A DNA stretch of 52,849 nt from the NCBI GenBank assembly GCA_019828545.1, contig JACVRA010000574.1, positions 1-52,849 of the forward strand, read 5' to 3'. Positions within the stretch are counted from its first letter, which is position 1; each line of letters begins with the position of its first letter. Of the stretch, positions 34,806 through 46,630 are shown in pieces. The position numbers were made by a program, and so were the translations under genes. The DNA comes from Paracamarosporium sp. OC-R06-R3 (Eukaryota; Ascomycota; Dothideomycetes; Pleosporales; Didymosphaeriaceae). The notes under the pieces were generated by a model. That model had not been told where the DNA came from and did not search any database. It was given only the letters and a program-made list of their open reading frames with translations.

Positions 34806-37800
34806 CTAGCTACCATCATCTCGTTGCCGTTTGGTCGAATCCAGTTCTATCCCGAATTTCCGTTTTCCTCTCGAGCTCGAAAGAAATTCTTGCCATGTAG
34901 TTTGAGTCCCAACAAAGCATACACCATGCTTTTGGCAGCTATTCCTCAAGGTTTGTGCGTTGATATGTTGCAAAGAGTCCGTGAGACGTTTTGGAGCTGG
35001 TAAACTGTCGGTAGTCTGTGCGAGTATGTAGGCTTCAAATTCCTGGGGAATCGAGGCAAGGAAACTTTGAGCCTTCTTGAGTGGGATCCAATATTGAGTA
35101 GCACGGAATCCGTCCTCTATAGAAATGTGAACAACGCTGAGGTAATTCGGGTCGTTGTTGGAGATTCTCAGAATGCGTCGCGCCGTTCCCATCCTTTCTT
35201 GTTGAATATCTTGGTCAAATCGACCACGAAGCCACTCTGAGCCCCCTTTCCAATACTTCATGTCTAAGTGGGTCGGTTTATTACGAGCCTTGATCTCTGC
35301 AATGCTCAGTGGAAGGTTCCCGTCCAGTATGAGGTCACCGCTATGGAAAAGATAATCTCGACGGAATGTTGACGTGCGTTGCGCAGTCCTTCTCGCGTAA
35401 CGCTCAGGGTCATTACCAGTGGTCATTGTGTCAACTTCATTCTCGAGATTTTTGATCTCGAAATCCTTAGCCGCGATGAGCTTTTCGTTAGCTGCCTTTC
35501 GTTCGAGTGATTCTGCCATCAGACTTGCGATTTCTCGATCCTTGTTTCGCAACTGGTCTTGCATTTCCGTGACAACATGCTCTTTGGCTATGTTCGTTTC
35601 TACCAGCTGCGCCCTCAACTCTGTGATTAGGGTTTCCTTGGTTCGCAACTGGTCTTGCATTTCCGTGACAACATGCTCTTTGGCTATGTTCGTTTCTACT
35701 AGTTGCGCCCTCAACTCTGTGATTAGGGTTTCCTTGGCATCGCATTCCCTGGCCTGCATCTGGCCACCTAGTTCCCTGAGCTTGACTACCTCAGCTCCCA
35801 ATTCTGCACTTCTAGCATCTTTTTCTTCTACTGCAAGCCGAAGATTCGACACTTCAGTAGCCACCATGTCCAGTTGTTTGAGCCTTGTTTGCAATTCGGA
35901 AATCTTTTCTTCCTTTTCGAGACCCCTTTGTGATTCTTCGCCTAAATGCATCTGCAAAGCATCTTTCTCGCTTGAGAGTTGGACCATACGTCTCTCAGTC
36001 TCTTCGAGATTTCCATTAGTCTCATTGAGAAGGTTCTGCGCCGCCTGCAAATCGCCTCGAAGCGTCGTCACCTCAGCTTCGTAGCCATGAAAGGATTGCG
36101 CGGAAGGTCTCCTAAAGAGATCCTCCGGATCAAGAGTTAGCATCTCAAATCTAGGGCATAGTTCGAGCAAGTCCTAGCAAACATCAGTATACCAAATTGA
36201 GTTTGTCAGATGAGGAGGCCCACCTTGCCAAAAAATGCATGTAGGAGGTCACGTTTTACATAGAGAGAGGTGATGTCAATATCCTCAGACATCTCATCCA
36301 ACTTTTGCCAAAGCAGAGGTAGAAACAGGCTATCCTTGTCACCCTCGTGGTCATCGTAGTTTGGTCGACCGCACCTGATGTCAGTGGGGTAGCGTGTTCT
36401 GCTCGTCAATTTTCCTATGCTCGCAATACCTGAAACATTCTCCATGCTATTTAGCACGTCCACGATCCTGTCAACATAGACATCCTGATTTATGCTGTGG
36501 TATGGACGGACGGTCTGTAAAAGTCCACGCACTTGCGTCTTATCAGGATCTTGATCCATAAGCCTTCGGATCTCTTCGGTGTCGAAGCCGAGTCTCCAGG
36601 CAAGTGTAGCGAGTCTATGCCACGAAGCTTGATTAGAGTTCTTTTCAATCTTATGTTTTCGTTGGCCGAGCTTTGGCTTCATCTCAGTCATGTCAGGAAA
36701 GTTCCTAAGACAGAACATCCACAACTGGACATACCCAAGCTTTCGCTCCCAGCCGCCGTTCGAAGTGGTGGCCTCCTGTATAGGGAACTTTAAAACATGT
36801 TGCTCCGAGCGTTGGATCACAAATGCATCGCGACGGAAGTGTCTAGCACTAAATCCTGCTTGCAGGGATCTTTTCGGCTCACACGTTCCTAGGAGCTGCC
36901 TGAGGATCGAGCTGCAGGGCTCCAGATATTTCTGATTCTCGAAAAAGGTTCTCAGCGATGGTATGATGCATTTGGTCTGCTTGAATTTCTCGATGGCTTG
37001 GGTCCGCTCGGCGTCGCTGGCTGCAGAAAGTATCTCGCTGTTCTGGGTGATCTCTCGCAAGTCCGCCTTGGACACGCCTGGTGCGCGCAGCTCAAGACCT
37101 CTGACCGTTGCATCGTCGACATATGATGCGAGAGTTCCAATCTGGATCCATACGTCCAGAATATGTTTTAGGTAATTCAAGAGTTCCTTTTAAGGATAAG
37201 CGCTGGTGCGAAGCACTGCGCAGCCCAATACTGACCTCTGGGCATCTAAGGCCATGAAATCGATGGAGTGTACCTAATTGGATAGGTTCCCACATCCCAC
37301 TGAAACCGAGTAGACGGTCGAATGATTCTGTGAGCTCTCGATTTTTCAATAGTTGACGCAAGTTCTTCTGCTTGGTAGCAGTCAATCTTGCCCACCACAT
37401 TGTTTCGTCTTCATACAGATTGTCCCGATACGCCAGGCGTATATTCCTGAAGATATGCCCATCGGAGTACTTCTGTTCGTGAGCAAAGGAAGCTCGCGTA
37501 TAAGAGCCGAGATCTTGTCGCTCATGATACGCTATTGTTGTGAGCAATGCTGGAAAGCTGCGCGCTCGACTGCACATACCTTCTTGATGTAACAATCGAA
37601 CGATCCACCAGCGATCGTTGAACGGGAGATATTTCTTGGCTGCTGAGATTCGGTGTAATCCATCTTGGCACTCTACAAGGTGGTGTAGTCGAAGCTGTGG
37701 GACGTTGCCCGCATCCTGAAATGTAGAAGGATCAGCAGGGGAAATGGCCGCTTGGAAGATATGAAGAGGGACAGTGGCATCGATGAAATTCTCAATTTCG

Positions 37801-38030
37801 TAACGCTTACACCCTACTTGTCGGAAAAGTTGCAATAATCGTTCTGTTGCTTTGGGTGATTCTGTTCGATGGTTTCGGCGCATCGAATCTTCGAAGCTTA
37901 ACTCGGAGAATTGAATACGGGCGAAACCCAAAGTACATTTCAACTTGAAGAGAGTCACCTCAGGTGTTTCCTTTGATTGATTCATTTTACTTGGTACCGC
38001 CAAAAAATCCATTGCATCGAACCAGATCAT
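34806..38030 (-). CDS. DUF3723 protein with C-terminal coiled coil (1041 aa, three exons)
   Basis: Exons 38030-37236, 37186-36224 and 36173-34806 join in phase across 49- and 50-nt introns. The DUF3723 signature is clear: LVECQDGLHRISAAKKYLP then DRWWIVRL (residues ~117-145), YSDGHIFRNIRLAY near 190, GLRCPEELLNYL at the first splice, and IRCGRP near 536 with YVKRDLLHAFFGK near 580. Residues ~610-760 form a long coiled coil with a recent 32-residue tandem duplication. The C-terminus looks folded (YWKGGSEWLRGRF, FRATQYWIPLKKA) and ends in a basic RKFGIELDSTKRQR. Its function is unknown, but DUF3723 is one of the gene families repeatedly found in Starships. It is convergent with the MADS-like gene and divergent from the phospholipase. 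Start could be 38030 or the next ATGs. No stops. Confidence 0.87.
35546..35737 (-). repeat. 96-bp tandem duplication in the coiled coil
   Basis: Copies 35546-35641 and 35642-35737 are almost identical, encoding two 32-residue units around LITELRAQLVETNIAKEH. The two differ at very few bases, so the duplication is recent. Confidence 0.9.
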
Positions 38031-38305
38031 CTATGTGTCTCCTACCGCTCGCTCACATCGTCGTGAGGCACGATCACGAGGACGTTCCTAATCCCGTTAG
38101 GCTAGACCAGCCCTCAAGCGGTGACTTCTGGTGCGAAATTGGGAAAACGGATTTCGGGTATTGGACGCACAATTTCGGCTTTTGGTTTTCGGTGTCGATT
38201 TCTTGCGAAAGTCATCCTAATTATGTGCCGTGTAATATAGCAGAGTGGGTGGAAGCACAACTATGAGGGCGCTTTCCCTGCTCCTTGCCCTTTACAAACC
38301 AAAAG

Positions 38306-41300
38306 ATGTCCACCTATCCTTGGATCAGCGTCTCTCGAGAGAACGACGTTTTCGAGCTTTGGACTCACAGAATTTCACTATGCGACCTTGGCCCTGGCCA
38401 AGCTCACGCAACCGTCAGCTTGCCACTAATTACTTTTGTGGGAACAACAAAGAAGTCGATTATTTTGTCGCGAATACTCGGCCATTCACGAACTTTGCAA
38501 CCCCACGGTCAGGTTCATTTAGCATGTCCCAGGCTCACTGACAGTTTCAACTCGGAAATATACATCGACTGTGAGCTTAATGCGGAAATTCCACCCGCCC
38601 GCCCTGGGTCGCCGGCGTGCGTATCGCAACCAATAGTGGAGTCAGACTCCGCCCTGAATATCGGATACAGTCTCATATCTAATGTTTTTGCACCCTTGTC
38701 GGACGTGGTCTGCTACTTTGCAGCCGACCTTCGCGGCATCCCTGGGATATGTAGCATATTGGCGTATCAAGCAGTTCAAGCAAAATCACACAGCCTGCCT
38801 GTCCGCGCTTTGCCGATGGCGCTGATCGTCGTGGAAACTCGAGCAGCTCAATTTGATCACGCGGGGGTGCAGCGCAAACTCTACAACATGGTGTTAGAAG
38901 AGATGAACCGGCTTAAGAAATACACGAATAGAGAGTTAATCGAGGTAGATCTGAAGTCTAGGTATCGCGACATCTGCGTCTTTGGAATTCGTAAGGACGG
39001 TCCACTGTCTAACCATGCTCAAAGCCTCCGGCAGCGCATCATGTCTCTCAGTAAAGACGTTCACGTGGGTCGGACCTTCTCCCGTCATTTGTTTAGCTTG
39101 AAACATATGGAAACACTCGCAACGCGTTTATTGCAACGATTCTGCACAAAGCAGTCATGCTTTAACTTTGTCAGAGCGACGAGGCCGAAAGACTTCAGCT
39201 ACAAGGACACCTCGCTACACCTTGCAGAGCTGCTCGCGGTGATGCCAAACCACTCTTGGATATGGTCCGTCGGTGTACCACTTTTCGCTTCCACGATATT
39301 TCTACCAAACTATCCTCCTGGAGCTCACGGTACGTGCTGATCCAGATACCTGAACATTTGCTGATCTTAGTAGCCTTCCTACCAGAAGATTTGTACGAAG
39401 AGTTCTACGCTGGCCAATGCATCAAAGCAATCGCAAAAACCATAAAGGTTGGAGACCAACGAACACGTTTCGTTGACCTTGTAAAAAGCAAATTGAGAGA
39501 ACAGTTCCAGCAATATGAAGATGACCGGTATGGAAACAGTGCCATTAAGCAGCACACTGAGACACTGAAATCATTGTGGCCACATCTTTCAGAAGTGAAA
39601 AGTTTTCGGACATGCCTTTCCTGTTTGTCATATAGACCGGAGAAGGTGTTTGACTGCGGTCATGCTATATGTAACATCTGTGTTCGAAGGTTTGGCCGGC
39701 GGTCGACACTTTCGCGCCACTCGTTTCAGTTACCACACTGCATTCTTTGTGGTCGAGTTCAGCCGGGCGAGAAGACGATAATTGATCTTGTGCCACCATC
39801 AGCAGGTATAAGAGTATTGTCTATCGATGGTGGAGGTGTACGAGGCGTTATTCCACTTATTCATCTTGACCACATGGACAGGGAGCTGCGGATCCTTGGC
39901 AGCCCTATTCGAAATTTCTTTGATTACGTCGGCGGTACTTCTGCTGGTGAGTCCTATCCACAACCATCCGGGAGTCCTAACTAATAGGCATATAGGCGGA
40001 CTGGCTGCGATTGGGGTCTTCCTCATGGAATGGACCCCGAGAGAGTGCCTCAACCGCTTCGAGGACATAGCCTCAATAACATTCAAGTCTAGTCATGATA
40101 AGACTTTCTCTCTATCCCGAAGATTCCACAGCCTGCTTCGTACCTTCCTAAGAGATCACCGTTACAATCTTTCGCCTATCGAGAGGGCTTTCGGGGCGGG
40201 TTTCGAGACTGCTAGGAAGATGTTCAACCCTCTCCGAGTGGACACAAAAGTTGCTGTCACGGCTACAACGGTTCGGGGAAACATCCCATGTATACACTCG
40301 AACTACAATGGGCCACGATCTGAAGAGAATAGTAAGTCATTATTCAATCGGGGCGGGAAGCAGTGCTGACGATCAGACTACCAACATATTCGAGCAGAAA
40401 CTTTTGGCCACGATATATCGATCTCCGATGCGTAAGTAAGAGACCGCACATCCTTTTCAAAGCTAAAAATTGCCTTTAGTGCAGCTTGTACCTCTGCAGC
40501 ACCCTATTACTTCAAATCCAAGGATGTGCATGACCTTGACACTTACCAAGATGGTGGCTTAACGCATAATAATCCTGTTTTCATAGTAGCTTGGGAATGC
40601 GCGCGAATATGGCCAGATAAAGGTCGAGTATTCGAGACTGATAAGTGCCGAATCGATCACCTCATCTCATTAGGAACAGGAACCTCACAGTCAAACCGCT
40701 ATACCGTCGGACCGCATTCACCGAAGAGAGACCGATTCTTCCATCGACTCGCAAGTTGGGCATCAGGCTCTTTGGACTCAGAAGACTTCTGGAAGCGGTT
40801 CTTGAGCTGTGTACCGGAACTGTGTCGTCCTCGCTGCCTTCGCCTTAACTTACAGTTTCCTGGTCCGGAGCCAGCGCTCAACGACGTAGCCTCAATTGGT
40901 AAGCTCAAGGAGCAAACTAAAGACGCAATTCGCTTAGATTGGAGAGTTGCACAAGCAAAGGATTTTATCATTGCAGGCGTATTTTACTTCGAGCTCGACA
41001 AGTTTTCTCGCGTGGAAGGAGGTGCATATCAATGCTCCGGTAACGTTCTCTGCAGGTTACCGTTGGACGTTGAAGGTCGTAAATCTTTCTATGCTACCTT
41101 GCGCAGTCATTCAACTACCTTCACCGTTCAGGGCCGTACAGTAGCAATTGTAGATGACGCGCCTCATGGAAGCCCTCCCTTTCGGTTGATGCTGAATTTT
41201 GTTGTGAAAAGTATGGAGGATAAGAAGGATAAGCTGGACATTTCTGTAAAGGGAGTCACCAGTCGACCGATGCTGATCAGTGGCATGCCTATCGGCTTAG

Positions 41301-41410
41301 GCGATTTGATTCAAGCGCAGGGCCTCAACGCGCCCTTCGGATGCGTTGACGGCCACGTAGAACGGCCACTTCCAGCTATTCCCTCAAAACGAAAATTACA
41401 TCAACTTTAA
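38306..41410 (+). CDS. Patatin-like phospholipase with RING-like domain (973 aa, five exons)
   Basis: Exons 38306-39329, 39371-39946, 39996-40331, 40377-40431 and 40480-41410 join in phase to 973 aa. Residues 1-400 form the N-terminal region usual in large fungal patatin proteins (SLISNVFAPLSDVVCYFAADL, IVVETRA, LPNYPPGAH). Residues ~423-470 have C-x2-C, C-x-H, C-x2-C and C-x2-C spacing, a zinc-binding RING-like fold. The patatin domain follows: oxyanion loop DGGGVRG (494-500), nucleophile Ser532 in GTSAGG, and catalytic Asp688 in DGG. It should hydrolyse acyl esters of membrane lipids. PLPs are recurrent Starship accessory genes and, in NLR-type proteins, executioners of cell death; an immune or conflict role here is inference. 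Catalytic residues are all present. The 55-nt fourth exon is small but phase-consistent. Confidence 0.88.
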
Positions 41411-41925
41411 TCGGCTCGACCAAGTCATCTAAGCGCAGGGAAATACAAATTTACATGTGAGTTACGGTTTTTTCCGTGTCAATCGAATGTGCTTTGAATC
41501 GAAAAGATCACTTCTTCGACGTCAACTGAATCCGTCACCTTGAGATATATCTTGCACTTCGCAGACATTCATCGGTCGTGAATAACATCCTTGTTGCTCG
41601 TAATCGTAATAAGCTCTTTTCACCCACGTCACTTTGTCAGAAACCCAAAAACTTTCCCTTTCTGCTGATTAAAAGTATTTATTCTCGGACCGAACAGCCC
41701 TCGTACGCTCCCGCTCTCCCTCTTGCTATTGGCTATAGATTCGACCGGTGACTGCTCCTAATGTCATAGTCGAGGAAGTCCCTTCGTAGGCCGAATCTTC
41801 CGTACTGCCAAGCCTTATCGCGTCGCGCGAATTAAGCCACCTTTTCCTCATGTTTACCACAGAAGCCAGGCCGAGACACAATAGCTGGAGTATCAGATTC
41901 GCCTGTCATTGTCAGAATCTCTACA
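41411..41925. other. Intergenic, 3' flanks of convergent genes
   Basis: A minus frame at 42020-41832 (FVLWRFWALEPKSV, then ESDTPAIVSRPGFCGK) may be an alternative last exon of the membrane protein to the right. Nothing else is seen. Confidence 0.35.
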
Positions 41926-42697
41926 TCAAAAAACCTGGGGTCGTACAAGAAACACGCCTTGTCGGAAACGGACTTCGGCTCCAGGGCCCAGAAACGCCAG
42001 AGTACAAAGCATAGTCCCACCTGTTACGTGGCAGAGAATCATCAAGTGATGTGTGGTAATGACTACAATCAAACTGAACAAGTAACCTCGTTGATGTTGT
42101 CTCAAACTCTTGTGTCTATACATCCACCGCAACGAGAGGGCCATGAGCCAGTGCGGTACTATTACTAAAAAGGGAAGAACAAGAGGCTCGTATATGTAGT
42201 AGGCCTCCTTCTGCCTACATATTGTTAGCGACCTGTGTAATAGCGAGTTGGGCCGATTACGTCTTATATAGAATGAGACCAGACACGATGGACACAGCAA
42301 CTGCCCCGCATGACAGCCGTGTAATCCATGGGGAGAGGATAAAAGTAGCTGAGAGATAAACAAACTATTTATAGCATAAGACACCATCGCTAACATTGGG
42401 GGAGGGGTGTGGGTTTACCGTTGTAATGGTAAAGACTTGGACGATGCAGAGGTTGACTACCTCTAGCCAAGTGGTTCGATAATCGTTGCGCAATTGCAAC
42501 GCCGCGAGCACTACACCGACCGTGAGCAGGCATGCTTGAAACAAATAAAAAAATAGAGCGATGTGTCTGTCGGTAGTGGCCGGCGTCACTCCCGAGCCCA
42601 CGTTGATCGGGTACGCATGGTCGAACATCAACCATAAAGAGAGCAGAAAACCAATAATGAAACAGACAAGGCAGAACACGGGATATGTAGGTGACAT
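41926..42697 (-). CDS. Multi-pass integral membrane protein (about 223 aa, three exons)
   Basis: Exons 42697-42419, 42364-42261 and 42214-41926 join in phase (introns 54 and 46 nt). At least five or six hydrophobic helices are visible, beginning VFCLVCFIIGFLLSLWLMF, then LFFYLFQACLLTVGVVLAAL, VNLCIVQVFTITTFVYLSA, CGAVAVSIVSGLILY and LVLPFLVIVPHWLMALSL. No signature of a transporter or receptor family is recognised. The C-terminus is uncertain: another intron around 42010-42080 could switch to a frame ending at 41832. It probably sits in a cell membrane. Confidence 0.55.
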
Positions 42698-43738
42698 CTT
42701 TGAGAGACTATAGAGAACTTTGGGAGGGCTGATCCTGCTTTATAGATCATCGGAACCCTGTCATTAGCTCTGCTTAGCCCATCATCAAGATAAATGACAG
42801 AGAACGCGCAGACAGCGTGGCTTTGATGCGGTGGAGACTTAGATCTATCACGTCAGATCCATGCTCGATGCATCTAAGCATCGGCCTCTGAAGGCTCGCG
42901 GTATCATGATTCGATTAGGAGCGTAGCGCCCAGTCTCTAAGCAAGCCACATAGATGCAGCGTCAGGGTAGTTCCGGCGAAGCTTCATTCTTCTCGGGCGC
43001 TTAGTAGGTGCTATGCTGCGTAACTAGCATGCGTTGGCAAGGAGAAGGGGGGCTGATCTATCAACCAGCGCTTGAGATTGAAGCGCTTTCGGATGGTAGT
43101 GCTACCGGAGGTTGCGGTGGTCGAGTTGCCAGGGGTGAAGAGATTGAGCCTGATCGTGCAAAGAATGCCTCGTAAAATGACCCAGTGGAAGTTATCGAGA
43201 TGTTCGGGATTCCCAGGCGGAGCGATTGACAGCACCTATCCACTTCCTATAAAAAGATTAAAGTGAGCCAGAGACACCTCCCACTCCCATCTGAGAAGAA
43301 CTCTTCAGCCGCCCCAACTTTCTACTGCCGGTATCATGCGCCCCAATTTAGGCATCCGACGTTTCTGACCCATGTGTAGCGAGAGGGATTGTGGCACTAG
43401 CTAAAGGGTTACGATCGGAGCTTCCGGCAGAGATCAAGGTCCATGACCATTCAGTCCTTGTCTATCGACATATGCTACCAGCTCCATGCGGTTACGCCAT
43501 CCGAATTTAGGCCGTATACTTTACAAGTTGACCGGAAGGTGGGGGCTTATGCGAGGTGTACATCGTCATTTCGGTCATCGGACGTACTGAAGCATTACAT
43601 TTATCGCTAGCGTTGTTATGAAGTGTCATGTGAATACATAGAGCCCCGGTATATAAGGCATTGCCGTGAGGCTCCTCATCTCCATCCATCTCTCGGCCTC
43701 GTGGTAACTTCCTTTTTTGGAACACCTTCCCCCCTTTA
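42698..43738. other. Gene-poor stretch
   Basis: Overlapping short frames at 43011-43266 on both strands contain no domain. The last 60 bases form a leader for the gene at 43739. Confidence 0.4.
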
Positions 43739-44362
43739 ATGAACATCATGTGTCACTTCAACAGCCTCCCATCTCGCATTGCAGACGCTAGCGATCTCAG
43801 CGCTTACGAAAACGCCTTTAGCAAATGGGAGGTCATGTACCCGAAAGGTCAATCATTCATCATCTCTGACGAGCGTATCGAATCTATAAGATTTTTAATA
43901 TCAAACCTACTCGAATATGCCAAGCGCCAAACGTGCCCTCCATCACCAACTGTAGTCGACCCCGATAGAGAGGTATGGATATTGATGGATGCTTCTCGTC
44001 TCTAAGCTCATTTTGATATCAAGGAACCCATATTCGCTCAAGCCCTCAATATGTCCTCTGTCAATTCATGCGAAGGACAACCTGCTGCTAGCTTGGCTCT
44101 TGACGGACTTCAGGATGATATTGAGCAAGTCGCTTCAAATGATTTAGATACCTTCGTGAAGTCCTTCGATAGCAGACTGAGGGAGGTGGAAGGGATTGTT
44201 TGCAGGCTCAAACAAGATTTCCAATCGCTTAGAGGCCGTTATCCGAATTTTCTTCCTACAAAGGGTGAGTTTCTCCCTCGCTCTAAGGAACTAGACGGTC
44301 GACCAAAGCGGAAGCGAAGTGAGATTGAGGAGATTGGGGAGACCTACCAAAGTATTGAGTAG
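43739..44362 (+). CDS. Uncharacterised small coiled-coil protein (190 aa, two exons)
   Basis: Exons 43739-43972 and 44024-44362 join in phase across a 51-nt intron (gtatgg donor, TCTAAG branch region, tatcaag acceptor); reading through would hit TAA at 44003. The first 78 residues contain FSKWEVMYPKGQSFIISDERIESIRFLI; the second exon is helical (DDIEQVASNDLDTFVKSFDSRLREVEGIV) and ends with a basic GRPKRKRSEIEE, a probable nuclear signal. No family recognised. Confidence 0.55.
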
Positions 44363-44686
44363 CCGTAACGACATTGATAGTTCATGCGTTTGGTCTACAG
44401 TTCTGATCTTCAAACAAACAAAATTCAGCATATAATCGTAACGCCTTCTTGTAATATGTTACAATTTAAGAGAGACAAACTCATCGTTTGCAGGCATATG
44501 CGAGGCGTCGCATCAATGTAAGAGCGGACTTGTAGCTCTAGCTTATTAGCGGATCATGCTGTCGATTGACAAAGGAAGTCTTTTTGTCTGAGAGAATTGA
44601 GAACGTGACCATTGCCAATGGAAACTCGAAACGACAGTTCTGAGGAAAAATCGCCCACAAATTTCTGGATTGGAGATGTTAAGTTT
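44363..44686. other. Intergenic, no gene seen
   Basis: The 3' flanks of two convergent genes; A/T-rich, without open frames of note. Confidence 0.4.
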
Positions 44687-45403
44687 TCAAAATAATGACA
44701 TCTCGTCATCATCGTCATCATCACTGTCGTCATGACTGATGTTTCCGTCGACACCGCCCTCCCTTGTAGCTTCTATTTTGAGGCAAATTACCAATTTCCC
44801 ACCCGCAGAAACATTTACGTGGTTTTTAAGACACATCTTGACAGCCTCTTTAAGCTCCTTCCTTGTGCTATCATAACAAATATCTTCGTTTTGATCGCGC
44901 ATTACAATCTCTTCTACAACAACACCAGGACCACTTAGTTGTATTATTAACCCTGTAATACCCTCTTTATTTTTGAATGGTAATTCCTTGATAAGTTCGT
45001 CCAGAGATTCTTTTAAGTGGCCTTCTGGGAACCATCTCTTACTCCGATATTTCTTTTTGCGGGAGAGAATCACTCTGTACACGAAACTAACACCAGGTTT
45101 GAGATCGGTCGCGACGTTTGTCTGGCCCTGCAGTCCTGGTACAATGTTGTTATCACGGCCTATTGTTGACTCGGTTGCTGAAATCAGTGAAGTGAAGGAC
45201 TGATTGGGTCTCTGAATGCTTGCGTGACTCATGCCCTCTGCTCTCCCTCTATGAAGCGAAGCTTGTGGCTCCTGATGTTTTCCCTTCTTTTTTACTTTGT
45301 TCCGGGGCTTCCCTTTCCTGTACACCTCGTTACGGTGTTGTTGGAGATTTAATCGAAAAATCAGTTGCCTCATGGTTTGAGTAATGCTAGTTGTGTTAGA
45401 CAT
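44687..45403 (-). CDS. Uncharacterised 238-aa protein with poly-Asp tail
   Basis: A single exon with ATG at 45403. The N-terminal third is very basic (RKGKPRNKVKKKGKH) and probably disordered. Residues ~100-215 look folded (GVSFVYRVILSRKKKYRSKRW, GITGLIIQLSGPGVVVEEIVM, GGKLVICLKIEATREGG). The C-terminus is an acidic run (DDSDDDDDDE). A basic head and acidic tail suggest a nuclear or nucleolar protein. A degraded relative may lie at 49239-49547. Family unknown. Confidence 0.5.
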   Translation of the reverse strand: MSNTTSITQTMRQLIFRLNLQQHRNEVYRKGKPRNKVKKKGKHQEPQASLHRGRAEGMSHASIQRPNQSFTSLISATESTIGRDNNIVPGLQGQTNVATDLKPGVSFVYRVILSRKKKYRSKRWFPEGHLKESLDELIKELPFKNKEGITGLIIQLSGPGVVVEEIVMRDQNEDICYDSTRKELKEAVKMCLKNHVNVSAGGKLVICLKIEATREGGVDGNISHDDSDDDDDDEMSLF

Positions 45404-45813
45404 GACACTTGTGCAAGTTGTTGATAAGAGGCATACAGCGTGTGGTCTGTTGAATACTGGAGCGAGTTGAAGTAATATGCTGTAGAATCACTTGGCCAGT
45501 ACATTTCGCCATATCCTTCTTTATCTAGAAAGGATATGGTGATCTGTGTAAGTGCATCTTGATGTTGATTCCATTCATAGAGCTCCGTTCCACGGATCAA
45601 ATGGCTGTTACAACAAGTAGATCCCGTCCGGTCCGTTCCCATGGTGGAGCTTTGCTCATCGTTGAGGAGAAATCTTTTTCGATAGACGCGAAGATGATCA
45701 TTGAACGCAAGACAGCGGGATGTTCCGTCTCCGTAGTTGAGGCTTTCACGAAGTGCTGTAATCTTTGGTATGCGCGAAGCCGCAATCATTGGGGTGGAGG
45801 GTACGTGCGACAT
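45370..45813 (-). CDS. Uncharacterised 147-aa open frame, uncertain
   Basis: An ATG-started frame ending 34 bases inside the next gene in another frame. It has a reasonable amino-acid mix (SLNYGDGTSRCLAFNDHLRVY, ITISFLDKEGYGEMYWPSD) but no domain. It may be an independent small gene or an upstream exon of the 238-aa gene. Confidence 0.35.
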   Translation of the reverse strand: MSHVPSTPMIAASRIPKITALRESLNYGDGTSRCLAFNDHLRVYRKRFLLNDEQSSTMGTDRTGSTCCNSHLIRGTELYEWNQHQDALTQITISFLDKEGYGEMYWPSDSTAYYFNSLQYSTDHTLYASYQQLAQVSCLTQLALLKP

Positions 45814-46630
45814 CTTGTGCAGGTAAGGATGGAGAAGGGCGAGATAGCTTCAGTAGGCAGTATATAAATACCCGTAAGATGACTAAGGACCACGCCACGG
45901 ACCAACCTACCCACTCCGAAGCGTAAGCAGGCAAGGATTCAGGAGACCGGGAAGGCCTTGCCGACAAGCTCGACAATCCCTCTAAGTTGATGTTGATAGA
46001 GAACAATAGAGTCAGGTAACTTGCTGATGCTGCTAAAATATCAAGAGATACTGTATCTCAATGCAGCATCCTTCTGTATCCCGCGCCCTGAAAGCTATCA
46101 AGTCTCATTACATCGCTAGAGACATCATAAGTGGGCCTTGACCATACCCAGTATACTCGATCTGTGTGTCATATAGAATATGCACAAGGTTCCAGCGCTT
46201 AGAAGAGGCGAACTTTGAACAGGAAGATACCCCTTGACATATACCCTACTTTACCTGGTGGGGTTGGCGCTGCTACCATATCTGAGACAGCCGCAAGGTA
46301 GTTCAACGGATCTATATCCATTTCAAGCCATCAATTTATAAGCGATGTATCTAGCATGGCTCTATTGGATGAGAAGTCGCCAGTTTTTCAAGCAGGACAT
46401 GAGATCAAAGCGCTTACAGACGGCAGTGCTGACACGTGATAAATTGCTGCTCGCTAAGCAATACGGATATAAATACTGCAATTTGTCCCTCCTGGGCGAT
46501 ACTCTCTTCACCATCTTGCAACTTGACTTGGTATATTCACAAGACTTAAGTTCCATCAAAGCGTTCCCAAAGATTGCTCCACAAGACTAAGCTCATTTAT
46601 TTCTCTGCTTTTTCTTTCGCGTCTGCAATC
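45814..46630. other. Intergenic
   Basis: A plus frame at 46345-46590 has no domain and ends just before the next gene; unsupported. Confidence 0.35.

Noticed and set aside
34749..36084. Plus-strand open frames at 34749-35003 and 35419-36084
   Set aside because: They are exact shadows of the DUF3723 last exon; their Ser/Leu-rich content is the antisense of the coiled coil.
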